Part shown: one piece after another, positions 1-8,350 of the stretch
How the letters are laid out: each line of letters opens with the position of its first letter
Numbering within the stretch: the stretch's first letter is position 1
Position numbers and translations under genes: made by a program
DNA from: Cladopsammia gracilis
Taxonomy: Eukaryota > Cnidaria > Anthozoa > Scleractinia > Dendrophylliidae
Direction of reading: 5' to 3'
Length of the DNA stretch: 64,000 nucleotides
Assembly: GCA_022457155.1 (NCBI GenBank)
Contig: JAJGOT010000469.1
Span: 571,501-635,500 of the forward strand
The notes under the pieces: generated by a model
Told to the model about the DNA's origin: nothing
The model's database searches: none
What the model saw: the letters and a program-made list of their open reading frames with translations, nothing else

Positions 1-847
1 TGATCACGGCTTTCTTGTTTGCCAAGGCGGCAGGCAGTTCAATCCACCCAGATCCTCGCAGTGGGTACCAGCGCACAAAATGAATTTCCAAACGCAAAAC
101 TCTTTCAAACATAAAATTACTGCCCCTGCGATTAAAGTTGTCCAGATTCTCAATCATTTCTCTTTCCATTTCATCTAGAATTTCTGGGTTGTTTCCCAGA
201 TTCTTTTTCTGCCGGGAATGGAAAAATGGATCTTCAATCACTTCCTCTCCAGAAGTCAAATTGGTTTGGGACATTTCCGCATTCAAAATGCATTTCACTT
301 TTGTTTGTGGATTTTCTCGCAGGAGCCTGAGAACCAACCATTTTGCTCTCCGGAAAAACTCTTGGGGTGAAATGGAATCATCTCCTTGAATTATGAATTG
401 TCTCGCGAATCTTCGCAAAGCGGATTGCCCTTCTTCCACGACCAACCTTTTTTCCCACAATTTTTTGACTTGTTTTTTTAATTTTTCCACTGCGGGATTG
501 ACTCTTCTCCGAACATCAACATCATTCACATTTTCCAACCAATTCGTCCAATCTACAATATTATCCACATTTTGTTCAATCGCTCTGGGAATGGCTCTGG
601 AAGGAACACTTCTTCTTTCCGGAATCAAAAAAGGAACATTTATTTTTTCATTTTCGGCATCTAGAGGGTTGGTTTTTTGATGTTTCCGAATTCTCAAACG
701 AGCTGCTTTGTTCATTTTTGGCTGATCTAATCCCCCTCCTTGCCAAAGATTTTCAATTAAAAACTGCATCAGTTCATCTTTTTTCAATCGCGACCAACCT
801 CGCAAGTTTGTCGATCGTGCAAAGGATTGCCATGCAGCTAAAGACAT
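1..847 (-). CDS. Protein-primed DNA polymerase B, N-terminal part (runs off window)
   Basis: Reading leftward from the ATG at 847, an open frame of about 282 codons reaches the window edge without a stop. Near the N-terminus a short SAP-like segment is visible (GWSRLKKDELMQFL), followed by a charged region. The last ~35 residues contain VLRLEIHFVRWYPLRG and a following ELPAALANKKAVI segment, the signature with which Polinton polymerases enter their exonuclease/polymerase body. In the family this enzyme replicates the element by protein-primed synthesis. The exonuclease and palm motifs lie outside the window, so activity cannot be judged. It starts back to back with the gene at 852, four bases apart. 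The start is chosen because it has the TTAAAATG context shared by other genes here. Confidence 0.82.
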   Translation of the reverse strand, partial: MSLAAWQSFARSTNLRGWSRLKKDELMQFLIENLWQGGGLDQPKMNKAARLRIRKHQKTNPLDAENEKINVPFLIPERRSVPSRAIPRAIEQNVDNIVDWTNWLENVNDVDVRRRVNPAVEKLKKQVKKLWEKRLVVEEGQSALRRFARQFIIQGDDSISPQEFFRRAKWLVLRLLRENPQTKVKCILNAEMSQTNLTSGEEVIEDPFFHSRQKKNLGNNPEILDEMEREMIENLDNFNRRGSNFMFERVLRLEIHFVRWYPLRGSGWIELPAALANKKAVI

Positions 848-854
848 TTTAATG
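845..854. promoter_or_regulatory. Divergent start junction between polymerase and HTH gene
   Basis: The two ATGs face away from each other with only four bases between them (CATTTTAATG). Any promoter for one gene must lie inside the 5' coding region of the other, or the TAAAATG-type start itself must act as the initiator. The layout is seen directly; promoter function is inference. Confidence 0.4.
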
Positions 855-1451
855 GAGAAAAAATCTTTTTTCCCCATTAAAATGAAGTTTTCGATTCAGG
901 AAGCCGGAGGTGAAAAACAAACTTTTTTCACATTCAAAGAAGCATCAGAAAAAACTGGACTTCCCTCCAAGACGATTTTGCGAGTTCTTAAATCTGACAA
1001 CACCAAATATACCAGAAGAGTCGACCAAAAAGTGTTCTGGATTCAGGAGGAAGAAGATACGCCATTCATCCAGATTGATGGGGAAGACTTTCGCACTGCC
1101 GAGGAAATTCAGGAACGATTTGGTTTGTCGCGCACAGTTTTTTTCAACCAACTTTGCAGGAAAAAAACTCATTTTCTGGATTCTCAGGAGAAATCGCATG
1201 AAGTTACTAGGGTTTCTCCAAGACTGGAGAAATTTCTGAATCTTATGAGAGTGAAGGCTGCGGATGAAAAATTTATGCGTTCTCGAGCAAAAAAAGGAAT
1301 GGCTAAAGTTTACACCGACATAAATGCGGCGATGGATCAATGCGTTGAAGATTGTCAAGCAATGTTTCGAATTTTTTCTCTTCTGGAGAAAAAATGTCAT
1401 GGAAAAAGAAACCCGCTGAAAAAATCAAAGAGGAAGTGGAAAAAATGCTAG
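852..1451 (+). CDS. Modular helix-turn-helix DNA-binding protein (199 aa)
   Basis: A basic protein with two helix-turn-helix-like modules. The first (about residues 25-65) has the pattern TFKEASEKTGLPSKTILRVL followed by a basic beta-like segment. The second (about 74-115) reads TAEEIQERFGLSRTVFFNQL. This resembles the NUMOD1-type DNA-binding modules that accompany mobile nucleases, and the protein at 3147 has three such modules. No nuclease motif is visible. The C-terminus is strongly basic (KRNPLKKSKRKWKKC), fitting nucleic-acid binding. It is divergent from the polymerase and overlaps the next ORF. Role is inferred: regulator of the element or replication accessory. Confidence 0.6.
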   Translation: MEKKSFFPIKMKFSIQEAGGEKQTFFTFKEASEKTGLPSKTILRVLKSDNTKYTRRVDQKVFWIQEEEDTPFIQIDGEDFRTAEEIQERFGLSRTVFFNQLCRKKTHFLDSQEKSHEVTRVSPRLEKFLNLMRVKAADEKFMRSRAKKGMAKVYTDINAAMDQCVEDCQAMFRIFSLLEKKCHGKRNPLKKSKRKWKKC

Positions 1452-1603
1452 AGGAAGCGGAAAAAAATAAAGAGGAATGGGAATGGGAAAAAGCATGTGA
1501 AACAGAAAGAAACTTTCAAAAAGCTGTGGATATGGCCACTGGTTTTCTCCCAATCCAATCGGAAGAGGATCGTCAGTTCATGGAGAAATGGATTTGGATG
1601 TGA
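1394..1603 (+). CDS. Small charged coiled-coil protein (69 aa)
   Basis: The ATG at 1394 sits in GAGAAAAAATG and overlaps the end of the upstream gene in another frame. Residues ~5-40 are almost entirely Lys and Glu with heptad-like spacing (KIKEEVEKMLEEAEKNKEEW), predicting one long helix or coiled coil. The C-terminus has several Trp and Met residues. I do not recognise it. Short overlapping genes are normal in these elements, but low complexity lowers confidence that it is expressed. Confidence 0.4.
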   Translation: MSWKKKPAEKIKEEVEKMLEEAEKNKEEWEWEKACETERNFQKAVDMATGFLPIQSEEDRQFMEKWIWM

Positions 1604-1633
1604 AAAAATTATTTTTTTGTCTCACCCAAGAAA

Positions 1634-2251
1634 ATGAACCCCGCGAAAATATCTATCTCCAACATTTCTCTCGACGACCCCGTGAAAAAATCTTCTGGAA
1701 AAATTTCTTTTTGTCTTCTCCCATGCCTCAACAATGACAAATGGCTCAAAGTGAAACTCAAAACCAAATTCAAGATTTTCGCTCATCAAGGCGACTCGTT
1801 TTCTCTGGGAATTACTCTTCCAGCTGAAAACTTGAAATTCTTCAAAGATCTGGAAAAACATCTCAACTCTGCTGCGATGAAAAAGAAGTCGGCAGTCAAA
1901 GAGCTCGGTCCGAATTTTGCTCGATTTCAGGAGGGAGATTTCACTCTCGTAAAAACTGACAAATCCGAGCAGGAAAAGATTTATGCAAAGATTTATCCCT
2001 CCAAACTCCCGCACACGGATTTCTCGTGTCGATTTTGGGAATTGTGTGACGACGGGAAGAAAAAACCCATCTTGAGGCAAAAAGAACTCTTGAGCGTGCC
2101 TCTCCGGGGACAAGTTGTCTTTTCAATCAAACATCTTTTCTGCGGAAATCTGAAAGCCATAACTTGCATTGTGGATGAAGTTTTGGTGGAAGAAAAAGTG
2201 GAAGCTGCCTCGGAATTCGATGAGTTTGAGGACAAGAATGAGGATGACTGA
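1634..2251 (+). CDS. Candidate ssDNA-binding protein with acidic tail (205 aa)
   Basis: A beta-rich globular part (residues ~1-185) is followed by a tail dominated by Asp and Glu (EFDEFEDKNEDD). A basic region KWLKVKLKTKFKIF and a late strand pattern RGQVVFSIKHLFCGNLKAIT recall OB-fold single-strand binding proteins of the T7 gp2.5/large DNA virus kind, in which the acidic tail contacts replication partners. It is next to the polymerase end of the element, as expected for a replication protein. The assignment rests on architecture and context, not a decisive motif. Confidence 0.45.
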   Translation: MNPAKISISNISLDDPVKKSSGKISFCLLPCLNNDKWLKVKLKTKFKIFAHQGDSFSLGITLPAENLKFFKDLEKHLNSAAMKKKSAVKELGPNFARFQEGDFTLVKTDKSEQEKIYAKIYPSKLPHTDFSCRFWELCDDGKKKPILRQKELLSVPLRGQVVFSIKHLFCGNLKAITCIVDEVLVEEKVEAASEFDEFEDKNEDD

Positions 2252-2282
2252 GTTTGTTTTGCTGAACTCAGGGAGAAAAATC

Positions 2283-2311
2283 TTTTTTCCAGAATTTGAT
2301 TCTGGAAAAAA
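2283..2311 (+). terminator. 13-bp perfect hairpin 32 bases after the candidate SSB gene
   Basis: Arms 2283-2295 and 2299-2311 are perfectly complementary with a 3-base loop (TTG). The arms are T-rich then A-rich, so the stem is flanked by homopolymer. It lies just after the stop at 2251 and could end or process the transcript. Function is inferred from placement. Confidence 0.4.
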
Positions 2312-2950
2312 AAGTGAATTTGAGCAGGATTTTTTTCCTGATTTGTTTGATTTCTCCCGACTTGCGGGTTTGATTTCCGGGGAAAAAAATGAATTTGTTT
2401 TCCTCCAGATTTCAGCGGAATTTTTTTCCCAACTCTGGAGAAAATCCAAGTTCTTGCAAAATATCTCGTTTCTGGGGAAAAAATGTCTCCTTGCGTGGTT
2501 TTTTTGGCTCCTAAATTGGGTTAATTTAACAGATGAGAACCGCTTTTCTGCTAAACTCAGGGGAAAATGCCTAGAACCACCCCAAGGAGCGATTTGCCAG
2601 GCTGCCAAAAACCCGGGGCTGAATTATTTTATCCTTTGATTTTTTCATTTTTTTTTTAATTTCTTTTGTTGTCATTTTTTTACCCTTATGGGTTTTATTT
2701 TTTCCTGGTCATTTCAGCAGAGTGTTTTTTTCCATCTTTCCATTCAGGGGGGTATTTTTTTTCCAGCTCTCTATTCGGGGGGGGGTATTCCAAAACATTA
2801 TGCCAAAAACAAAATTTCTCCAGAAAAAAAAAATCATAAAATCACCCCGGGAAATCCAGCTCCACCCAAGAAAGGAGGCAAAAGAAAACACCCCAGAAAG
2901 GAGGCAAAATCACTCCCGAGTTTTGCAAAAATCAGGCGCAGAAAATGAAT
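2312..2950. other. Gene-poor spacer with homopolymer runs and short palindromes
   Basis: No convincing gene. The stretch is full of T and A runs, repeated pieces like TCTGGGGAAAAAA, a small palindrome CAGGATTTTTTTCCTG near 2325, and a G run near 2778-2786. Two overlapping frames across 2820-2948 are Lys/Arg/Pro-rich but lack a nearby good start. The spacer leads into the 23-bp repeat array and looks like a regulatory or replication region. Confidence 0.5.
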
Positions 2951-2954
2951 TGGA

Positions 2955-3117
2955 AATTTTTCCCCAGAATATTCTGAAATTTTTCCCCAGAATATTCTGA
3001 AATTCTTCCCCAGAATATTCTGAAATTTTTCCCCAGAATATTCTGAAATTTTTCCCCAGAATATTCTGAAATTTTTCCCCAGAATATTCTGAAATTTTTC
3101 CCCAGAATATTCTGAAA
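2955..3117. repeat. Tandem array, seven copies of a 23-bp unit with palindromic core
   Basis: The CCCC of each unit starts at 2962, 2985, 3008, 3031, 3054, 3077 and 3100, an exact 23-base period. Each unit contains the perfect 10-bp palindrome AGAATATTCT preceded by TTTTTCCCC. One T-to-C change in the third copy is the only clear variation. It lies between two gene blocks, directly upstream of the second HTH gene. Such iteron-like arrays serve as origin or regulator-binding sites in many replicons; that role here is inferred. A minus-strand frame through it is only an artefact of the repeat. Confidence 0.9.
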
Positions 3118-3146
3118 TTTATTTTATGTTTTTTCACCTATCTAAA

Positions 3147-4160
3147 ATGTGGGTTTTGATAGATGCAGTTTCGAAAGAAAGGCTCAGTGAGAGATTTTCA
3201 TCCCAGGCGAAGTTAGCAAAATTCATGGGATTTTCCCCCAAAACTTTGAATAAAGCAGTGAATGAAGAAAGAAACCGATTTCAGTTTCGCGGGAGGGAAG
3301 TGATTGTTGTCGATCAAAAAGTCACTCGTTTTTCAATTCACGAATCTCCCGATGGTCCTCCCCTGGAGAAATTTGAAACAGAAACGGAAATGGCCAAATG
3401 GCTTGGCGTCACGAGACAAGCGGTTTATATGGCTCTCCGGAGAAGTGGTTGGCTCAAGAGTTGGAAAATCAGGAAAGATAAAAAAGATTATTTCATCCAG
3501 CGATTTTTTGATAAGGAACCGGTCGGTTCTCTTCCTGAAGCGACTGGAGAAATCCCAACCGTCTCCCAGAAACCGCATACGATTCCCGTTAAAATCGTTT
3601 CCGCCAGTTCGTCAAAAATTTATCCCAGCGTTTCAGCGGCGACATTTGATTTGGGGATCGATGCGAGAACAATCCATGAGGCACTGAAAAGTGGAAGAAA
3701 TTCTTTCACCCGGAGAAGCGATGGAACAAAATTCCAAGTTGAAAAAGCATATTTTCAGTCTAAAAAGGGGGGAAGTGATCCTCAACAGCGAAAGATAGAA
3801 TTTATCCCCAACCTTGCAGAAAATGTGGTGGGTAAGAAGGCGTTGGAGGGGATACCGCAAAAATGGTCAGTTAATTTTCGTATGCTGATGGAAAATCGCT
3901 TTCCGGAATGGAGTTTGGCTGAGAAGCCTGACATGGAAAAACAAAAAACGCTGATGGTGATTTTCAACCCCAACACCTTTAATTTTGACCTCGCGTCAAC
4001 CTATCAGATTTTTGAAAACTTTTTTAAGAAACGACATTTGATTCCCCCCGATGAAAGTGATTATCAGAAGTATTTCAAAGAAGGGATCTGGAGGTTCCCA
4101 GTAAAAATCGATTTGAACACAATTGACCCCTGGTTTCGTTTGATTTTAGTTAAAAAGTGA
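3147..4160 (+). CDS. Three-module helix-turn-helix (NUMOD-like) protein (337 aa)
   Basis: The start at 3147 is preferred over an ATG at 3126 because of its TCTAAAATG context. Three similar modules are visible: residues ~17-50 (AKLAKFMGFSPKTLNKAV), ~75-125 (EMAKWLGVTRQAVYMALRR) and ~155-205 (AATFDLGIDARTIHEALKSG), each followed by a basic strand-like segment. They resemble nuclease-associated modular DNA-binding domains and the two modules of the protein at 852. The C-terminal ~130 residues have aromatic-rich patterns I do not recognise. It lies immediately after the 23-bp array, so it is a natural candidate to bind it (inference). Confidence 0.6.
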   Translation: MWVLIDAVSKERLSERFSSQAKLAKFMGFSPKTLNKAVNEERNRFQFRGREVIVVDQKVTRFSIHESPDGPPLEKFETETEMAKWLGVTRQAVYMALRRSGWLKSWKIRKDKKDYFIQRFFDKEPVGSLPEATGEIPTVSQKPHTIPVKIVSASSSKIYPSVSAATFDLGIDARTIHEALKSGRNSFTRRSDGTKFQVEKAYFQSKKGGSDPQQRKIEFIPNLAENVVGKKALEGIPQKWSVNFRMLMENRFPEWSLAEKPDMEKQKTLMVIFNPNTFNFDLASTYQIFENFFKKRHLIPPDESDYQKYFKEGIWRFPVKIDLNTIDPWFRLILVKK

Positions 4161-4208
4161 TTTTCATTTCCCAGAAATGAAAACCACTCCGCGGCTCCCT
4201 CCGGTCGC
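4161..4208. other. Convergent 3' junction with GC-rich CGGCTCCCTCCGGTCGCTT patch
   Basis: Only 48 bases separate the stops of the HTH gene (plus) and the membrane-protein gene (minus). It contains a GC-rich patch similar to the GCTTCGCTC/GAGCGAAGC repeats at 10825, 11748 and 11950. It may act as a shared termination or processing site. Confidence 0.35.
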
Positions 4209-4724
4209 TTAACCTTTGAATTTTTTCTCCCATTCAGCTTCAAATTTTTCAAAATTCAACCCCAGATCAATCACGATTGAATCTATCGCCTCCATCGCAG
4301 GGAGAAACGATTCTCTTTCAAAATTTCCTCCCCTGAGGGCGAATCTCAAATTGCTCAAAGTTTTCTCATAAGTCGTGAACGCGAACTTGGTCATTTCAAT
4401 TTTTGACTTGAGGTTTTTCATTTCATTCGCCGTTTTCAAAATCAATCCTGCCCCTGAAACCACTCCCAGCACGATTGGATTCATGGTTGCTGCGCCCACG
4501 ATTGTCCCAGCTGCAACCAAACCGGAAGAAGCAAGATTCAAGAGCAGATTCATTTTCTTGAATCTTTTATGCGCCTGTTTGAGGCACCAGAATCTTTTGT
4601 GATAAAATCGGTAAAGGCCTTTGATTTCTTTCAGTTCTTCTTCCCCGACTGCGGAGTTGATGTGGTTGAAGGCGAAAATGGATTTCGCGCGTTTTGATCG
4701 AGTTCGTTTTATTTTCTCCTCCAT
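4209..4724 (-). CDS. Two-helix membrane protein, Polinton-associated (171 aa)
   Basis: A basic N-terminus (residues 1-60) is followed by two closely spaced hydrophobic segments around residues 58-80 (LLLNLASSGLVAAGTIVGAA) and 82-95 (MNPIVLGVVSGAGLIL). A soluble helical C-terminal half follows (KIEMTKFAFTTYEKTLSNL). I recall the same arrangement, including the FAFTTYEK stretch, from cnidarian Polinton-like elements; its role is unknown. The hairpin of two membrane helices resembles SLATT-type effectors, but similarity is only architectural. It is last in the minus-strand block, 14 bases after the fiber gene. Confidence 0.6.
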   Translation of the reverse strand: MEEKIKRTRSKRAKSIFAFNHINSAVGEEELKEIKGLYRFYHKRFWCLKQAHKRFKKMNLLLNLASSGLVAAGTIVGAATMNPIVLGVVSGAGLILKTANEMKNLKSKIEMTKFAFTTYEKTLSNLRFALRGGNFERESFLPAMEAIDSIVIDLGLNFEKFEAEWEKKFKG

Positions 4725-4738
4725 TTTTCAGGAAGAAA

Positions 4739-6662
4739 TCAGAATTCCACCGAAATCACAGCTTTTGCCTTGAGAATGTTTTTAGAGTTTCTTCCCTGCA
4801 CAAGTGCAAAGCTGAATCCTCGATCATTTGGAACAATCACATTGAAAGTGAACAGCAATGCCAAAGCATGCGGCGATTGCGTTGGCTTCACTGAGCTAGA
4901 AAATATTTGTTGGTGATTTTATGCGTATAGAGGCTTAGTTGAGTTTTGTTCTTGTCAACAACTCCTCCACCCTGCTTTTGAATATAAAGGCAAACTTGGA
5001 TGATTTTCAATTCCACTCCAAATATTTGCTGACATTCATTGATGCCAACGTTATCGTCAGCGAAGAAAAGACAATTTTGGTTTTGGTCCAAGGCATATCG
5101 GGTAAGAATGAAATTTCTCTGCTTAATTTAAGCATTTAACAGAGAATGTCCATTCATATTCAAATTTGCTTGCATCACCATCTGCTGATTTTCAAAGGCG
5201 AAGGGCGAATCGAAAATTGCAGATTGCACATCAGAAACATTTCCCGCAACTCCATACACAATCAAATGCGCATTTTGTTTCGCTGGATCACTCTCGCTCC
5301 CTGTCCAATGCATGTCAACCATCAGATATTCTGGGGGCGAAATGCGGTATTTGTGAACGTGCACTATGGATCGAATCATGGATTGCACTGGTGCGATGCC
5401 TGTGAACGTTTTCGATGCTTGTCGATTGACTGTTATAGATGACGAAACGCAATTCACGCTCGCTCCAGTCATCTTATTTGGGAAAAATTCAAAACAAACC
5501 GTATATTCCCCCTCAGGAAGTTGATAAAAGTTGAACCCCAATCTAGCCACAAATTTATTCCCTGCAGATTTGGTGACTTTGAAGACATATGCTTTTTTGT
5601 TGAATTCGTGGGGAGATCCGGAGAAATCTGAAATGCCATTCACTTCCACATTTGACTCAGAACTTGATTCGTTCACATTATCCATGAGATAGTGAAAAAC
5701 ATTTTTTGCGCCTGATGAGGAAATTTGCGATTTGTGGATTTGGCTGCTGACTGCATCGGCTGCATCGAGTTCTTCCTTTCTCACGGCATCAGAATCCTGA
5801 GTTGATTTTGGCAGACCTGTGATTTTTTCCCCTGCCATATCAATTTCCCCAGTCATTGTCCCGCCAGTCAGGAGGAGTGATTTTGTGTCTACATAACCCT
5901 TTGTCGCTGCGTAAGTGCAGGTGTCGGCAGACCTGAGATTGCGTTTGAATTCATGACAATTCCCCCACTCATCGAACCGCCAGTCAGGGGGAGTGATTTT
6001 GTGTCTACATATCCCTTCGTTGCAGCTTGAGCATCCATCGTGGGATCGTTCAGGTTAAAAATGTTGTGGTGGTTCATGTTGAAATCCACTTCCAGGGGAG
6101 AATCTTCATATTTCGACACGAATGATCCCCTGATGTCTTCACGCGGCATCAACGTGTCATAATGCGTTGCATAAAAGCTGCAAGAATTCCGTTTTGCGTT
6201 GATCACGTTGAAATTGTGCTTCAAATCCAAATCTTTCGTGACTTCATGGGTGGGAGTCGGAGCAGCAGGGTGGAATTTTTTCAGAGTGACCATATTCACC
6301 GCTGACAAATCGTTGTCTTCATCAGTGTCCAGATTGACGATCAATTTGCGATTCATTTCAATTCCGCCGGGGTTGATGAGTTTTTGTCCCCTGAGATCCA
6401 GATCCCCAGTCATATGGGAAGACCCATCCACCTGGAGAGAATCTGCCCGCAATTGCGCCGCAAGCGTGTCAACTTGGTGCTTTGTGATTGCATTGTCATT
6501 CCCCGTTCCTTCAGCGACATTGGTCATTTTTTTGTTTTGAAGATCGAAGTCTCCTGAAGGCGTCAGCTTGAAACCAACTCCTGGCAATCCATCTTTTCCA
6601 TCTCGTCCTTTTCCTCCCGCGAAGCGAGCTGTTTCAGACAGCAATCCATTTGAATAACTCAT
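4739..6662 (-). pseudogene. Fiber/attachment-like protein, broken by two frameshifts and a stop
   Basis: The start at 6662 is two bases after the ATPase stop in a TTTAAAATG context. Early residues have a short collagen-like run (GKDGLPG). Repeated shaft segments of phage tail-fiber type follow (e.g. LTGGSMSGGIVMNSNAISGL and TKGYVD). The first frame runs to ~5917, where it shifts; the repeat continues in the next frame and stops at TAA 5128. Coding-like sequence goes on in that same frame to ~4890, then shifts again and ends at 4739, just before the next gene. In related elements a protein of this type is a plausible receptor-binding fiber. This copy cannot make the full chain unless the breaks are assembly errors. 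Confidence 0.7.
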
Positions 6663-6663
6663 T

Positions 6664-7296
6664 TTAAATGCTTTCATCAAAATTTTTGGCAATGAATTTC
6701 CTCGGTTTATCCACATACAGGAAAGAGAAGGGCTGCGCCGTTGCTTTCCGATAATCTTCTTTGCTGACATTATTATCCCGGCATAACTCAGCAATTTCTT
6801 TGTTGCTTGAGAATTCGAAGATGCAAAAATGCGAACAATTCACACGGATATCTTTTGGTGTTCTGAAATAACTTTGCGAAAGATAAATCACAGAGCAATT
6901 CTTGTGCCTCCCCTGAATGAAATAATCAATCAGTGGTTTTTGGTTCTTTTCGGAAACAAAATCATCGAAAACAACCAGTTTTTGATTCTCCCCTGTCAAT
7001 TCAGAAACTGGGATGATTTCATCCGGGGATGCTTCCACGACGTCATACCCAGCTTCTTTGCTGATTGGGCGAAACGTTTTCAGCAGATGCTGATATTTGG
7101 TTTGGTCAAGATTTTTCGCATAGAGGAAAATTTTATCGTAGAAGAGCAGGCGGAAAATCATATCCAGGAGAACATTTGTTTTCCCCGATCCTGAAGGGCC
7201 ACAGATCGACATTCTGAAAGTTCGATCCGGCATGAACGGGTGAAGTTGTTTGAAATTTGTGATTGGATCCTGACAATCGTAATTTGGAATCTTCAT
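6664..7296 (-). CDS. A32/FtsK-HerA-type genome-packaging ATPase (210 aa)
   Basis: Walker A is GPSGSGKT near residue 34. A Walker B-like LVVFDDF lies near residue 110, followed by a sensor-like QGRHKNCSVIYLSQSYF. This order and the ~210-residue length match packaging ATPases of Polintons, virophages and nucleocytoplasmic large DNA viruses, which pump the genome into the capsid. The start at 7296 (AATAAAATG) is chosen over an ATG 15 bases upstream because of the shared start context and the conserved KIPNYDCQDP beginning. It heads the minus-strand block and is divergent from the PPxY gene. All key motifs are intact. Confidence 0.9.
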   Translation of the reverse strand: MKIPNYDCQDPITNFKQLHPFMPDRTFRMSICGPSGSGKTNVLLDMIFRLLFYDKIFLYAKNLDQTKYQHLLKTFRPISKEAGYDVVEASPDEIIPVSELTGENQKLVVFDDFVSEKNQKPLIDYFIQGRHKNCSVIYLSQSYFRTPKDIRVNCSHFCIFEFSSNKEIAELCRDNNVSKEDYRKATAQPFSFLYVDKPRKFIAKNFDESI

Positions 7297-7362
7297 TTTA
7301 TTAATGAACATGGCGTTTTACATCTTGTTCTTCACCCCAAATTTGTGTTTCTGGGATATAAA

Positions 7363-8349
7363 ATGAGTCTTTTGAAATGGCAAGAAATGGCCAAAAGCAA
7401 ATCTGCTTTGGGGAAAAAAATCAACTTTGTTCACAATGCAATAACCCAGAAAAAGTTGGGTGAAGAGACAAGTCAAATCGGACTTGAAAAAACATTCAAA
7501 CCCATCACAGCGAAACTGGATGAGGTGATTGCGTCGAATTTGGGGTCGCTTCAGCCACTTCCCCGGAAAAAGAAAAAAGCCAAACCAGCGGAGATTGATT
7601 ATCTCCCCGAAGTCGATCCATTTGAAGATATGGATGTCGAAGGCTTGTTTGATGAGGCCGTTCCATCCCAAACAAAGAAGCAAATTCCAGCAGCTCCTCC
7701 AACATATGAAGAAGTTGTGCAAGAGGTAGGGGAAGATCCACCTGAATATGAAGAAGACGATTTCCCAGATTATGCTTTGGAACCGGGTGATGAAGAGGAA
7801 GAGGAAGAGGAAGAGGAAAAGGAAGATGAAGCCAATAAAATATTGAGAGACCTGGACCTCACGGATTATGATACTGCGGAGAAAACTCTCAAGGAAAATG
7901 TTTCAACAGCGAGGAAAATCCAGTATATCAAAAATCTTTTGACCGTGGCAAACTTCCGCAGAAATCAGTTGAAGGGCTACAAATCATCTTGGACCAAAAA
8001 GTTTAAAAAAGGGGCAATAACGGAAGAGCAAAAGAATTTCCAACATCAAAGGATAGATCACGCAGCCCGAACTCTGACTGAATACATCAAACATTATAAA
8101 GACAAAGAGGGAAAGATGATGGCGGGTTCGGGACTGAGAAGAAGAAAAAAAGGCGGCGCCATCCGTTTTTTCTCCAACCCCGCAGATCTCCTCCAGAAAC
8201 TTGAAGTCATCGTTGGCTCCATTCTTGCTGGGAATACGAATCAGGGAATCAGAAACACTGGAGTTGGCATTCTCGATCTTCTCCTGAAAGAGGGAGTCAT
8301 CAATCGTTCCCAACATGAAAAGCTCTTCAAAAAATATTTCAAACTCTAA
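7363..8349 (+). CDS. PPxY-motif structural protein (328 aa)
   Basis: The start at 7363 lies in GATATAAAATG; upstream in-frame codons overlap the ATPase start and look non-coding. After a helical N-terminus come a basic patch (RKKKKAKP), two PY motifs (PPTYEEV and PPEYEED) and a long Glu run. The C-terminal ~75 residues begin with RRRKKGGAIRFF and form a helical domain (GILDLLLKEGVINRSQHEKL) that recurs in cnidarian Polinton-like elements. PPxY motifs recruit host NEDD4-type ubiquitin ligases in other viruses; use for entry or release here is inference. It heads the morphogenesis block and is followed two bases later by the penton-like gene. Confidence 0.65.
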   Translation: MSLLKWQEMAKSKSALGKKINFVHNAITQKKLGEETSQIGLEKTFKPITAKLDEVIASNLGSLQPLPRKKKKAKPAEIDYLPEVDPFEDMDVEGLFDEAVPSQTKKQIPAAPPTYEEVVQEVGEDPPEYEEDDFPDYALEPGDEEEEEEEEEKEDEANKILRDLDLTDYDTAEKTLKENVSTARKIQYIKNLLTVANFRRNQLKGYKSSWTKKFKKGAITEEQKNFQHQRIDHAARTLTEYIKHYKDKEGKMMAGSGLRRRKKGGAIRFFSNPADLLQKLEVIVGSILAGNTNQGIRNTGVGILDLLLKEGVINRSQHEKLFKKYFKL

Positions 8350-8350
8350 A

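Noticed and set aside
2169..2639. 156-codon ORF after the SSB candidate
   Set aside because: Starts inside the upstream gene, low complexity, and follows T/A-run palindromes; no start context.
2688..3000. Basic Lys/Pro-rich ORFs
   Set aside because: Two overlapping frames look equally basic, which points to base composition and not selection.
2955..3117. CRISPR array
   Set aside because: Units are contiguous with no spacers and the context is eukaryotic/viral.
2910..3137. Minus-strand ORF with repeated Phe-Trp-Gly-Lys/Ser-Glu-Tyr units
   Set aside because: Produced by the 23-bp tandem repeat; the frame changes meaning with the repeat phase and has no start context like other genes.
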